From assembly GCF_947501405.1 (NCBI RefSeq), contig NZ_CANMVK010000001.1, positions 186,001 to 250,000 of the forward strand: a stretch of DNA of 64,000 nucleotides, in the 5' to 3' direction. The position numbers were made by a program, and so were the translations under genes. Below are positions 56,740 through 64,000 of this stretch, piece by piece. Position 1 is the first letter of the stretch; every line of letters begins with the position of its first letter. A model generated the notes under the pieces. It saw only the letters and a list, made by a program, of their open reading frames with translations. It had not been told where the DNA came from and did no database searches. This DNA is from an uncultured Hoeflea sp. GTDB lineage: Bacteria > Pseudomonadota > Alphaproteobacteria > Rhizobiales > Rhizobiaceae.

Positions 56740-56788
56740 GGGTTGACAGCGCCTACCTTTTTACTCAATGAGTAGACACTGTCAACCT
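56740..56788 (-). promoter_or_regulatory. Promoter with embedded palindrome upstream of the small hypothetical gene
   Basis: On the minus strand TTGACA (complement of 56780-56785) gives a perfect -35 box. The 13-base palindrome TACTCAATGAGTA (56762-56774) lies in the -35/-10 spacer, a classic TetR-type operator position. An outer repeat GGTTGACAG / CTGTCAACC brackets the region. The -10 is weak (TAAAAA or AAAAAG). The TetR gene at 57384 is a candidate binder. Confidence 0.6.
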
Positions 56789-57383
56789 TCGGACTTGAGG
56801 CTTGGATCAATCTGCGCTGAAATTCCGAAAGAACATGGGCCAAGTGCCCTTGTGGCTGCCGCGACCAATGGCAATTGTGCAGCGACGGCAACTGAACTCG
56901 CGGCATGCGACATTTGGCTTGTTCCGACGGAAGGATGCGCAGCTCGTTTGGAAACCCCCGCCACCTCACCCGGGAAAGGTCATGACCTAGAAGTGCCGTC
57001 GTAGCGGTGGATATTGGGGTGAATGAGGGGCCGGATGGCCGCTTGGCTGCGACAGCGGGAGGGATATCAGGGTTTTACGTGGCCTGCGCAGGGTTTGGAA
57101 CAGCGGGCAGGGCTCGATCTCTCCGGTGAGTTCTATCCTCGCCTTTCAGGGCGCCGGAAATTCCGCAAACCATGGTGTCAGAAAAGCCTGTATGCGAGCT
57201 CCTGCTCGAGGGCTTGCAGCAGACTTGCTTCTCCTAGCGTCGCTGTCCTGGTCGCGCATCGGAGCCTGTCGATCGCGCATGGGTGTACAATCCAACCTGC
57301 TTGGCGATGGCTTCGCGATGTTGCCCCTTTCCCAACAATCCGGATACTGAAGCAAATCATGCAGGGGATAACAAAGCACCGTG
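56789..57383. other. Non-coding or decayed stretch
   Basis: About 600 bases between the operator region and the next TetR gene. ORFs on both strands have shadow-like composition and no family resemblance that I recognise. It is likely remnant sequence plus the promoter of the TetR gene. No terminal inverted repeats or transposase motifs were seen. Confidence 0.5.
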
Positions 57384-57986
57384 ATGCCGACAAAGACAAA
57401 ACAACCGCTTAAGCGAGCACTGGTCGAGCAGGCGTTCTCGGTTATCGAAGAAAGGGGTGTCGAACATCTTAGCTTGCGCGAAGTGGCGCGCCGTCTGGGT
57501 GTCTCGCACCAGGCTCCATACAAACACTTCCGGTCACGCGATCATATTCTCGCGGCCGTGGTCGAACGATGTTTTGCGGATTTTGCCCAGCATCTGTCTT
57601 CAAGACACTCCTGTGACGATCCTTACGATGATCTGCACCAGATGGGGCTCGCCTATCTTGAATTCGCACGGAGATACCCGCTGCAATACCGCCTGATGTT
57701 CAACACCGCGCTACCTGATGGCGCGGCGCATCCTGAAATGCTGGCGCAGGCGCAATTTGCCTTCTCAATTCTGTATGACAAGCTGTGCACAATGACCCTG
57801 AAAGACCCCGGTCACCCTATCCCCGATCCCGTCAAACACGACGCGATCTACATCTGGTCGGCGCTTCACGGGTTGGCCAGTCTCATGCAATCGGATGTGA
57901 CCTCGACCCTGGGACTGAGCAGCGAAGACAAAGCCGTCGCCGTCGCGCGCCTCATGCGGCGGATGAGCATCTCCATCGCGCCTTAG
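57384..57986 (+). CDS. TetR-family regulator (WHG-type C-terminal domain)
   Basis: A 200-residue regulator. The helix-turn-helix reads KRALVEQAFSVIEERGVEHLSLREVARRLGVSHQAPYKHFRSRDHILAAV. The C-terminal domain has EFARRYPLQYRLMFNT and IYIWSALHGLASLMQSD, the pattern of TetR_C WHG proteins. ATG at 57384 directly follows an in-frame GTG. It may control the small hypothetical gene on its left through the TACTCAATGAGTA element, or the GFA gene on its right; the ligand is unknown. Confidence 0.88.
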   Translation: MPTKTKQPLKRALVEQAFSVIEERGVEHLSLREVARRLGVSHQAPYKHFRSRDHILAAVVERCFADFAQHLSSRHSCDDPYDDLHQMGLAYLEFARRYPLQYRLMFNTALPDGAAHPEMLAQAQFAFSILYDKLCTMTLKDPGHPIPDPVKHDAIYIWSALHGLASLMQSDVTSTLGLSSEDKAVAVARLMRRMSISIAP

Positions 57987-58051
57987 GATCATCATGATGC
58001 CGGCTTTTCGGTTGAACGGTTCAATCTCGATTGACAAAGGGAGGTTTCAAA

Positions 58052-58468
58052 ATGGGTGAGGAGATGAGGGGAGGCTGTTTCTGCGGATCGATAAGATACG
58101 CCGTAACCTCCAGGCCCAAGCTAAGGGCGCAGTGTCATTGCAGAGCGTGTCAGTATTTTTCAGGCGGCGGGCCGAATTACTACATGCTGATAAGCCCACA
58201 GCACATCCATTTTAGCGGCGACCCAGCGCGCAAATACCGGAACCCGGAGAAGCCTGATGCCGTCACACGTTCATTTTGCGGCACGTGTGGCACACATCTC
58301 ATCACCGAACGGCCGGGCCTGAGGGAAATTGTTCTGAAAGTCGGCACGCTCGATGAACCTGGCGCATTTCGCGGCCCGAAAATCGCGATATTCTGCGAGG
58401 AAAAGCAAGACTGGCACATGATTCCTGAGGGCATAACTACCTTTGACACGCTACCTTCAAGCAACTGA
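58052..58468 (+). CDS. GFA (glutathione-dependent formaldehyde-activating) family protein
   Basis: A 138-residue zinc-binding protein of the Gfa/CENP-V fold: GGCFCGSIRYAV at the N-terminus, QCHCRACQYFSGG near 30 and SFCGTCGTHLITER near 72, supplying the cysteine ligands of two zinc sites. Most family members are not proven formaldehyde enzymes, so the role is open. Start follows AAGGGAGG. It is co-directional with the TetR gene upstream and the VOC gene downstream. Confidence 0.88.
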   Translation: MGEEMRGGCFCGSIRYAVTSRPKLRAQCHCRACQYFSGGGPNYYMLISPQHIHFSGDPARKYRNPEKPDAVTRSFCGTCGTHLITERPGLREIVLKVGTLDEPGAFRGPKIAIFCEEKQDWHMIPEGITTFDTLPSSN

Positions 58469-58602
58469 GAAGGCGGCGATGTGTCAGGCTGGCCGATCAA
58501 ACGGCGTCTCGTGAAGCCATTGTTGAGCCCGATTGCGTGTTGGCCTATCATCATCCGGGAAACGCGTTGTCATAACCAGACTTCCGGAAAAGAACACGCA
58601 GC

Positions 58603-59019
58603 ATGATTGCCTATGTCACCGTCGGTGCCGACGATATCGCTCGCGCGAAACAGTTTTATTCCGCGTTCCTGCCAGCCCTCGACTACGGTCTGGAAGAGGG
58701 GCCCGAGGGCCTGAGCTACGCGCTGCCCATGAAACCGGGTCAGTCTGTGGCTCTGCCGGATTTTTACGTCAAACCAACCTTTAATGGACGTCCGGCCTCG
58801 GCTGGCAACGGTTCCATGGTCGCCTTCGAGGCACGCAATCAAAAGCAGGTTCGTGACCTGCACTCCGCAGCACTTGCCGCAGGCGGAACCGACGAGGGCC
58901 AGCCCGGCTTCCGGGACTCCTACGGACCTCGTTTCTATGTCGGCTACCTTCGCGACCCGCAAGGCAACAAGATCGCGCTGTTTTCCAGCAATCCGGACGA
59001 ACCCGGACGAGACGGATAA
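58603..59019 (+). CDS. VOC-family (glyoxalase/dioxygenase-fold) protein
   Basis: A 138-residue protein with the vicinal-oxygen-chelate pattern: IAYVTVGADDIARAKQFYSAFL at the N-terminus, SMVAFEARNQKQVRDLHSAAL in the middle and YVGYLRDPQGNKIALF near the end with a metal-ligand-type Asp/Asn region. Substrate is unknown; family members include glyoxalase I and resistance proteins. A 5'-truncated second copy lies at 63790-64000, about 92 percent identical at base level over the shared 205 bases by my count. Confidence 0.87.
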   Translation: MIAYVTVGADDIARAKQFYSAFLPALDYGLEEGPEGLSYALPMKPGQSVALPDFYVKPTFNGRPASAGNGSMVAFEARNQKQVRDLHSAALAAGGTDEGQPGFRDSYGPRFYVGYLRDPQGNKIALFSSNPDEPGRDG

Positions 59020-59031
59020 GCGGCAGCTTTG
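59009..59031 (+). repeat. Short direct repeat, copy 1
   Basis: A 23-base sequence at the end of the VOC gene, ending in AAGCGGCAGCTTTG, recurs with one mismatch at 62000-62022. A looser match (AACGGCAGCTTCG) occurs near 63758-63770. Confidence 0.6.
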
Positions 59032-59221
59032 AACCTTTCGCCGCCATTCATGTCGAAATTCCCGGTTTTCACTTTCGGCGTAAAGCCAAACTTTGTGCTC
59101 TCCGCAGTGCATGGCAGGTCTGAGCCCAAACTGTCGAATGCCGCGATTTGGCGAATTTCAGGTTCGATTCCAAGAAAAAGCCCCACTTAAGCAGTCGCGA
59201 CCTTTTGAGGCGAGCTCGGAA

Positions 59222-60130
59222 CTAAACGTTGGAATAGGCATTCTCAGCCAAGTCCTTTACATCCAATACCGCACTCGCCCACTCAGCGGGCCTTTCTTGA
59301 GGCAAGTTGTGACCCGCTCCGTTGAAAACGCGGTACTCGTAAGCGTTGAGAAATTTTTGCGAATTCTGAAGCGTGGAGTTTGATACGCCATCAGCGCTCC
59401 CATCGATACATATTGCAGGGACATTGATGTCAGGTTGCGCGGCCAACTTCAGTTCAATTTCTTCGTATGCTGGATCACCCGGAACAAGACCAAACCTGTG
59501 TCTGTATGAATGAATGACCACCTCGACAAAGTCGGGATTATACAAGGCATTTTCGCTGGCCCTGAAATCTTCATCGGTGAACTTCCAGTTTGGTGACCAC
59601 ATCTCCCAGAGCGTACGCGCAAAACCGCTTCTGTTGAGCTCGAGTCCCATACGCCCTCGCTCGGAATGGAAAAAATACTGGTACCAATACGCGGCTTCCA
59701 TTTGGGGATCAGAGGGCACCATGGCATTTGCAATGTCTTGAATGTTGTATGAGTTGCCCGAAACCAGCGCGGTCACTCTTTCAGGCCAGAGCGCAGCCAC
59801 GATGCACGCTGCTCGACCACCCCAATCATAGCCGCCCAAAACGGCGCGCTCGATTTCCAGCGCATCAAGGAAGGCCAGTAGATCTGCCCCAAGTGCCGCT
59901 TGCTGACCTGAACGCGGTGTTTTTGCGGAAAGGAATGAGGTGCCTCCGAAGCCGCGAAGGTAAGGCGTCAGCACTCTCGCGCCGGCCTTTTCCAGAAGGC
60001 GCGCAGAGGCTTGGTAGGCTATAGCATCGTAGGGGAAACCATGGCCTAGTATGCAAGGCCATCCATCAGCCGCTCCATACTCGACATATTCGATTTTCAA
60101 AACGCCTGCGGTAACCTGCTTGTTTTGCAT
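59222..60130 (-). CDS. Alpha/beta hydrolase, epoxide-hydrolase/dehalogenase-like
   Basis: A 302-residue hydrolase with HGFPYDAIAYQ near 30 (oxyanion HG), RGFGGTSFL near 58, an aspartate-type nucleophile elbow GGYDWGGRAACI near 98, acid region CIDGSADGV near 247 and catalytic His in NGAGHNLPQERP near 275. The Asp nucleophile (D-W-G-G) points to epoxide hydrolase, haloacetate or haloalkane dehalogenase relatives rather than serine esterases. Start follows GGAAAGG. It is 26 bases downstream of the enolase-superfamily gene, so the two are co-transcribed. Confidence 0.87.
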   Translation of the reverse strand: MQNKQVTAGVLKIEYVEYGAADGWPCILGHGFPYDAIAYQASARLLEKAGARVLTPYLRGFGGTSFLSAKTPRSGQQAALGADLLAFLDALEIERAVLGGYDWGGRAACIVAALWPERVTALVSGNSYNIQDIANAMVPSDPQMEAAYWYQYFFHSERGRMGLELNRSGFARTLWEMWSPNWKFTDEDFRASENALYNPDFVEVVIHSYRHRFGLVPGDPAYEEIELKLAAQPDINVPAICIDGSADGVSNSTLQNSQKFLNAYEYRVFNGAGHNLPQERPAEWASAVLDVKDLAENAYSNV

Positions 60131-60156
60131 CGACGTTGCCTTTCCAATTGCCAGGC

Positions 60157-61239
60157 TTAGATCAGAGCACGCTGGACCGCGCTTTCGTTCCAACCGATGC
60201 CCAAACCGGGGCCACGTGGCGTCAAAGAACCGTCTTCGACGTGATGTGGTGCTTCGAGCAACGCACCTGCCACATCCAGGTATTCAAGCAGATGCGCATT
60301 TGGCGTGGCACAAAGCGCATGTGCACTTGCCTCAATGAAAAGGTGGCTTGAAACAGGAAGTGAGGCAGCCCGGGCATATGACGCGGCGCGTTGCCAACCG
60401 GTGATGCCCCCTATTTTCATGACATCCAACATTGCATGGTCGCTGATCCCTGCCTGGATAGCCCTTGCCGCATCATCAGGCATCCACCAGTTCTCACCGG
60501 ATTGAATTGCTGTTTTGACGGATTTGCGAACAGCGCTGTGCCCTACAAAGTCTTCCGCTTCAACGGGTTCTTCTACCCAATCCAGCTGAAACCCTTCATC
60601 CTCAAACCGTCGAATTCGAGTGACAGCTTCGGGCACTGTCAGCGTTTGATTGTAATCGATCATCAACCGGATATCTGGACCTATCTGACCTCGCACCGCA
60701 TTCAGTACGGTGACATCCTGTGCAAGAGTACCCCCACCTACTTTGATCTTGATTGCCTTGAACCCCATTCCAATCGATTTCTCCAATAGCGGTTCGTCCC
60801 GCCCAATGGCGAATACGCCAAGACTATCGTAACAGGGAATTGGCCGGGCAGCGGCTCCCAACACCTCGACGACCGTGCAGTTGAGAGATTTGGCATGCGC
60901 ATCCCATAGGGACATATCCAAACCAGCCAACGCCATCGCTACAAGCCCCTGTCGTCCCAACAATCTAATCTGCTGCTCCATTTCAGCCATTCGACTGATC
61001 GGGTGGAGGGATTTTCCGATCAGTGAGGCGCCCATGTCTTCTACCAAGCCAATCATCGGGCCGAGTGCGATTGGAGTGTAGGTAAAGACGTAACTGTGCC
61101 CGACAATGCCTTGATCCGTCTGGATGTCGATAAGAACGAGGGGTGCCTGCGGAATTGACACAGTTGCAGTTGTGATAGGCCGTTCAAGTGGTGCCAGCAC
61201 GGCCCGCGCGACTACTTTTGTGATCTTTGCCAACGTCAT
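60157..61239 (-). CDS. Enolase-superfamily enzyme (mandelate racemase/muconate lactonizing type)
   Basis: A 360-residue TIM-barrel enzyme. Catalytic signatures: KxK motif AIKIKVGG (Lys near 164 and 166), metal ligands Asp in MIDYNQ (near 195), Glu in WVEEP (near 223) and Glu in QSGEN (near 249), and His in PVSSHLF (near 299). The Lys plus His pair fits the mandelate racemase subgroup, which abstracts a proton next to a carboxylate: acid-sugar dehydratases or racemases. Start at 61237-61239 follows GGAGGTG. A TetR gene is divergent. Confidence 0.9.
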   Translation of the reverse strand: MTLAKITKVVARAVLAPLERPITTATVSIPQAPLVLIDIQTDQGIVGHSYVFTYTPIALGPMIGLVEDMGASLIGKSLHPISRMAEMEQQIRLLGRQGLVAMALAGLDMSLWDAHAKSLNCTVVEVLGAAARPIPCYDSLGVFAIGRDEPLLEKSIGMGFKAIKIKVGGGTLAQDVTVLNAVRGQIGPDIRLMIDYNQTLTVPEAVTRIRRFEDEGFQLDWVEEPVEAEDFVGHSAVRKSVKTAIQSGENWWMPDDAARAIQAGISDHAMLDVMKIGGITGWQRAASYARAASLPVSSHLFIEASAHALCATPNAHLLEYLDVAGALLEAPHHVEDGSLTPRGPGLGIGWNESAVQRALI

Positions 61240-61322
61240 CGGCACCTCCATGAAAAAACTCATGATGATGATAACGATGATTACTCGTGACGTTTATGCA
61301 CTAGTGGGTGTACATAACGGAT

Positions 61323-61895
61323 ATGCCACGCTCATCGGACAAGACTGTTGCCGCGATACTGGATGCGAGTTTCCTGCTCTTTTTTAGGAGAGGCTACGCA
61401 AGGGTAAGTATGAATGACATTGCTGCGGCTGCGGGAGTAACGAAGCGTACCTTGTATTACCACTACCCGAGTAAGGATGCCTTGGTAGGAGCCGCGCTAG
61501 ACAAGCAAAATCAATTGTCACTTGCCGCATTTCAAAAATGGGCGGCTCCGGAAGCTGCGTCAACTGACGATTTTGTTGTTCATCTTTTTGATCAGTTGGC
61601 TAAGTGGTCAATGACGCCAAGCTGGACTGGATCGGGGTTCACAAGGCTGAGTATGGAGCTGGGAGATCTTCCGGGTCATCCTGCGCGAAAGGCATCTCAA
61701 CGCCACAAACGAGCACTTCAGCATTGGCTTTCGGAGGAGTTGTCAAACAGAGGACACGAAGGGTCGAATGAAGCCGCGGCAAAGATAGTCGTCGCTCTTG
61801 AAGGTGCCACAACTCTCTCGTTTATTCATTCTGACCCGGAGTATTTTGTTATTGCTGCCGAGATTGCCCGACATGCTGTTTCACCACGAGCGTAA
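61323..61895 (+). CDS. TetR-family regulator (probable regulator of the enolase-superfamily operon)
   Basis: A 190-residue regulator: SDKTVAAILDASFLLFFRRGYARVSMNDIAAAAGVTKRTLYYHYPSKDALVGAAL is the helix-turn-helix. The rest is helical with no known signature. It is divergent from the enolase-superfamily gene with an 83-base spacer containing the palindrome CACTAGTG (61299-61306). Base composition looks less GC-rich than its neighbours, hinting at a separate origin. ATG at 61323 preferred; an ATG 15 bases earlier is possible. Confidence 0.87.
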   Translation: MPRSSDKTVAAILDASFLLFFRRGYARVSMNDIAAAAGVTKRTLYYHYPSKDALVGAALDKQNQLSLAAFQKWAAPEAASTDDFVVHLFDQLAKWSMTPSWTGSGFTRLSMELGDLPGHPARKASQRHKRALQHWLSEELSNRGHEGSNEAAAKIVVALEGATTLSFIHSDPEYFVIAAEIARHAVSPRA

Positions 61896-61999
61896 ACTCC
61901 CCTAAACCGAAATTTTCCGTAAGTTCCGGATCAAAGCATTCTGGCTGACCCAAAAGCCGTCGCTGGGAAAACCGTGACGAAAGTTAGCTTTGTTCGCAT

Positions 62000-62022
62000 G
62001 AGACGGACAAGCGGCAGCTTTG
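62000..62022 (+). repeat. Short direct repeat, copy 2
   Basis: Matches 59009-59031 at 22 of 23 bases by eye. It lies in the gap between the convergent TetR and EamA genes, just inside sequence that continues TGGGCCCG. Confidence 0.6.
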
Positions 62023-62064
62023 GGCCCGACTTGACCAACGCTGCGCGCGGCGCGAACGGCAGCC

Positions 62065-62925
62065 TCAGCGTGCCCGCGTTGCCAGATGCGCACCGCCCAC
62101 GATCAGTCCTGCGCCAAGCGCAGACAGGATCACAATCGGTTCGCGCCAGAAAGCAAACCCAAAGAGCGCCGCGAAGACAATTGCCATGTAGCTCCATGTG
62201 ATGACCTTGTCGCCCGGGGCAGATGAGAAGGCTTTCGCATAGTAAAATTGCCCAGCAATCGTAAAGCCCGCCACGGCAATGATCGGGGTCAGTTGTACAA
62301 GAGTTGGCACTTGCCACGTCCATGGCAGCGGAAGCGCAGATAGCAGGCACGCAAAGAAAGAGAAGTAGAACATCTGTCGCGCAACAGGTTCTGTTGACGC
62401 CAGGGACCAGATGACGAGGGCAGCGGCTGCCCCTCCGAGGGCTGCGAGCAATGCGGAGATTTCACCCAGAGAGACCCCGATGCGATCAGGACGGACGAGC
62501 AGGATGACACCGACGAAACTGATCGCGACCCCCAGCCAGACATATCGGTCTGACAATCGGCGAAACACAAGAAAGGCGAGGATGGGCACGAAAATCGGGC
62601 CCATCGACTGCAAAACGACCGCATTCGCGAACGGTATCTGTGCCAGCGCATAGAAGTAGGCCACAAGCGCGCCGTAGGTGAACACCGATCTGAGAAAATG
62701 GAGTGGTAGTTTGTGGCTATGAACCCCGCCCTTAGGACGGGCAATCAACATGTATCCCGACATCATGATAAACATTGTCAGATTGGTCCAGAACACCACC
62801 ACGAAGACATTCATGCCCTCCGTCGCGAAGCGGGCGGATGTCGCACCCGAGGCCAGCAGCAGTGCAGCGAAGATCATCAGCCGTGTGCCGCGCGCAACAT
62901 CATTTCCGGTAAGAAGTGCGGCCAT
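62065..62925 (-). CDS. EamA/DMT-family transporter
   Basis: A 286-residue protein with ten predicted helices in two EamA repeats. Landmarks are FAALLLASGATSARFATEGMNVFVVVFW near the start, ALVAYFYALAQIPFANAVVLQSMGPIFVPILA near 90 and AGQFYYAKAFSSAPGDKVITWSYMAIVFAALFGFAFW near the end. This subgroup (RhaT/YdcZ-like exporters) moves metabolites; the substrate is unknown. It is divergent from the YafY-type regulator, 114 bases apart. Confidence 0.88.
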   Translation of the reverse strand: MAALLTGNDVARGTRLMIFAALLLASGATSARFATEGMNVFVVVFWTNLTMFIMMSGYMLIARPKGGVHSHKLPLHFLRSVFTYGALVAYFYALAQIPFANAVVLQSMGPIFVPILAFLVFRRLSDRYVWLGVAISFVGVILLVRPDRIGVSLGEISALLAALGGAAAALVIWSLASTEPVARQMFYFSFFACLLSALPLPWTWQVPTLVQLTPIIAVAGFTIAGQFYYAKAFSSAPGDKVITWSYMAIVFAALFGFAFWREPIVILSALGAGLIVGGAHLATRAR

Positions 62926-63039
62926 AGCTGGGGTTCACCATCTTTCTGACATCAATCCTTCGATCTAATAGTTGAGCGCTGCTGCCATCTGTGTGGCAGT
63001 AGCGTTGTGATAGCCTTCAAAAAGTAGGAAGGGATCGCG

Positions 63040-63723
63040 ATGTCCAGATCGGCCAGACTTTTCGAGATCATTCAGTTGCTGCGAAACGCGAAGGGACCAA
63101 TTCTTGGGCGCGAGATCGCAACAGCACTCGAAATCTCCATCCGGACTGTCTATCGCGACATTGCCAGCCTGCAGGCGATGCAGACACCGATCGTCGGCGA
63201 ACCGGGGATCGGCTATGTCATGCGCAAGGGATACGACCTTCCACCAATCAACATTGATGTCGAGGAAGCCGAAGCGATTTCCGTTGGTCTCAGTCTGATC
63301 GCGCGGACCGGCGATCCAGGCCTTTGGCGCTCTGCGGGTCGCGCGGCGCGCAAGCTACATGGGGTGGCGCCGGGCACCCGTCGGCTTCTGACATCCGCGT
63401 GGGGGATCGAGGACAGTGCGACCGTCAACCTCGGCGAGGTTCGCCGCGCAATCAGGAGCGAGAAAAAACTGGCGATAGAATATCTTGACGTTGAAGGAAG
63501 CGAGACCAAGCGCACGATCTGGCCACTTGTTCTGATCTACTACGTTGATGCAGGACTGATTGTTGCCTGGTGCGAACTGCGTGAAGCATTACGCCATTTC
63601 AGACTGGATCGCATAACGCGATTAAGCATACAGGGCGGCGAATTCGCGGGCCTTGGAGAGCCCCTGATCGAAAAATGGGAAGAAACGCAAATGGCAGGAG
63701 TCCTCCCAGCAAGAAAGCTGTAG
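63040..63723 (+). CDS. YafY-type regulator (HTH_11 plus WYL domain)
   Basis: A 227-residue regulator with an N-terminal winged helix (ARLFEIIQLLRNAKGPILGREIATALEISIRTVYRDIASLQ), a linker (GEPGIGYVMRKGYDLPPI) and a WYL-type effector domain (KKLAIEYLDVEGSETKRTIWPLVLIYYVDAGLIVAWCELREALRHFRLDRI). WYL proteins sense small ligands or nucleic acids. In related genomes such genes often lie next to VOC genes; here a truncated VOC copy follows 66 bases downstream. The start follows TAGGAAGGG. Confidence 0.88.
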   Translation: MSRSARLFEIIQLLRNAKGPILGREIATALEISIRTVYRDIASLQAMQTPIVGEPGIGYVMRKGYDLPPINIDVEEAEAISVGLSLIARTGDPGLWRSAGRAARKLHGVAPGTRRLLTSAWGIEDSATVNLGEVRRAIRSEKKLAIEYLDVEGSETKRTIWPLVLIYYVDAGLIVAWCELREALRHFRLDRITRLSIQGGEFAGLGEPLIEKWEETQMAGVLPARKL

Positions 63724-63789
63724 CTTATCTCAAAGCCGCCACCAGAGAGGATAAAGTGAACGGCAGCTTCGTCCGCTTGGCAATAACAT

Positions 63790-64000
63790 GTGCAACCGGG
63801 CCAGTCTGTCGCTCTGCCGGATTATTACGTCGAGCCAATCTTCGATGGACGTCCAGCCCCGGCTGGCAACGGTTCCATGGTCGCCTTCGAGGCGCGCAAT
63901 CAAAAGCAGGTTCGTGACCTTCATTCCGCAGCATTGGCCGCAGGCGGAACCGACGAGGGCCAGCCCGGCTTCCGGGACTCCTACGGGCCTCATTTCTATG
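63790..64000 (+). pseudogene. 5'-truncated second copy of the VOC gene (runs off right edge)
   Basis: From the GTG at 63790 the frame reads QPGQSVALPDYYVEPIF and on through MVAFEARNQKQVRDLHSAAL, matching residues about 45-115 of the VOC protein at 58603-59019. A TAA lies in frame two codons upstream, and the first 45 or so residues, with half of the metal site, are absent. The bases match the other copy at about 92 percent over 205 positions, most changes being silent or conservative. It may be a remnant of a recent duplication; the 3' part is outside the window. Confidence 0.75.

Noticed and set aside
56789-57383. Insertion-sequence remnant
   Set aside because: No transposase motif, terminal inverted repeat or target duplication could be found in the blank stretch.

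Overview
The window looks like the chromosome of an alphaproteobacterium of the order Hyphomicrobiales (Rhizobiales), probably a Rhizobiaceae-type marine or soil genus such as Hoeflea. This is an inference from gene content and order. The DNA is GC-rich. It carries order-typical small genes (BA14K, DUF1344) and a rhizobial-looking cluster lsrB - trxB - lrp - lpsB-like - greA with carB nearby. Beside lsrB I read an AbcR-type small RNA with its own promoter and terminator. No tRNA, rRNA, CRISPR array, insertion sequence or prophage was seen.

Layout, left part (1-22 kb). An EnvZ-like histidine kinase, cut by the window edge, is separated from an OmpR-like regulator and MarR gene by an acyl-CoA ligase, a BASS-family transporter, an orphan secreted protein and a chemoreceptor. 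Next come ilvE, hpd with a divergent Lrp-type regulator, a metallo-beta-lactamase-fold hydrolase, BA14K, a cold-shock protein, DUF1344, an EamA exporter, a TPR protein, DUF1499, a PQQ-type sugar dehydrogenase, an EAL protein, an aspartate aminotransferase and an ECF sigma factor overlapping a small membrane protein.

Middle part (22-44 kb). The AbcR-like RNA, lsrB, trxB, lrp, lpsB-like and greA are followed by about 8 kb of extra genes: an EEP phosphatase, a phospholipase D protein, a FAD oxidoreductase, paired palindromic repeats, a DUF2235 hydrolase and a secreted protein with one CxxCH motif. Then come carB, a BrnT/BrnA toxin-antitoxin pair, DUF4336, a small cytochrome c, a YpfJ-type metallopeptidase and a MATE exporter.

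Right part (about 44.1-64 kb). This reads as an accessory region, with many regulators beside one or two target genes and several broken genes. Its core is a tightly packed minus-strand operon: TetR, membrane-fusion protein, RND pump, lipoprotein alpha/beta hydrolase, then a dicarboxylate/amino-acid symporter. Other cassettes are GlxA/AraC, TetR, GFA and VOC genes, an enolase-superfamily enzyme with an alpha/beta hydrolase and a divergent TetR, an EamA exporter and a YafY/WYL regulator. Broken genes include a frameshifted Crp-like regulator, a truncated O6-methylguanine-DNA methyltransferase, a DUF1272 remnant and a 5'-truncated second copy of the VOC gene that runs off the right edge.

All gene identities come from reading translated sequences and recalled family motifs. 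No database search was run.
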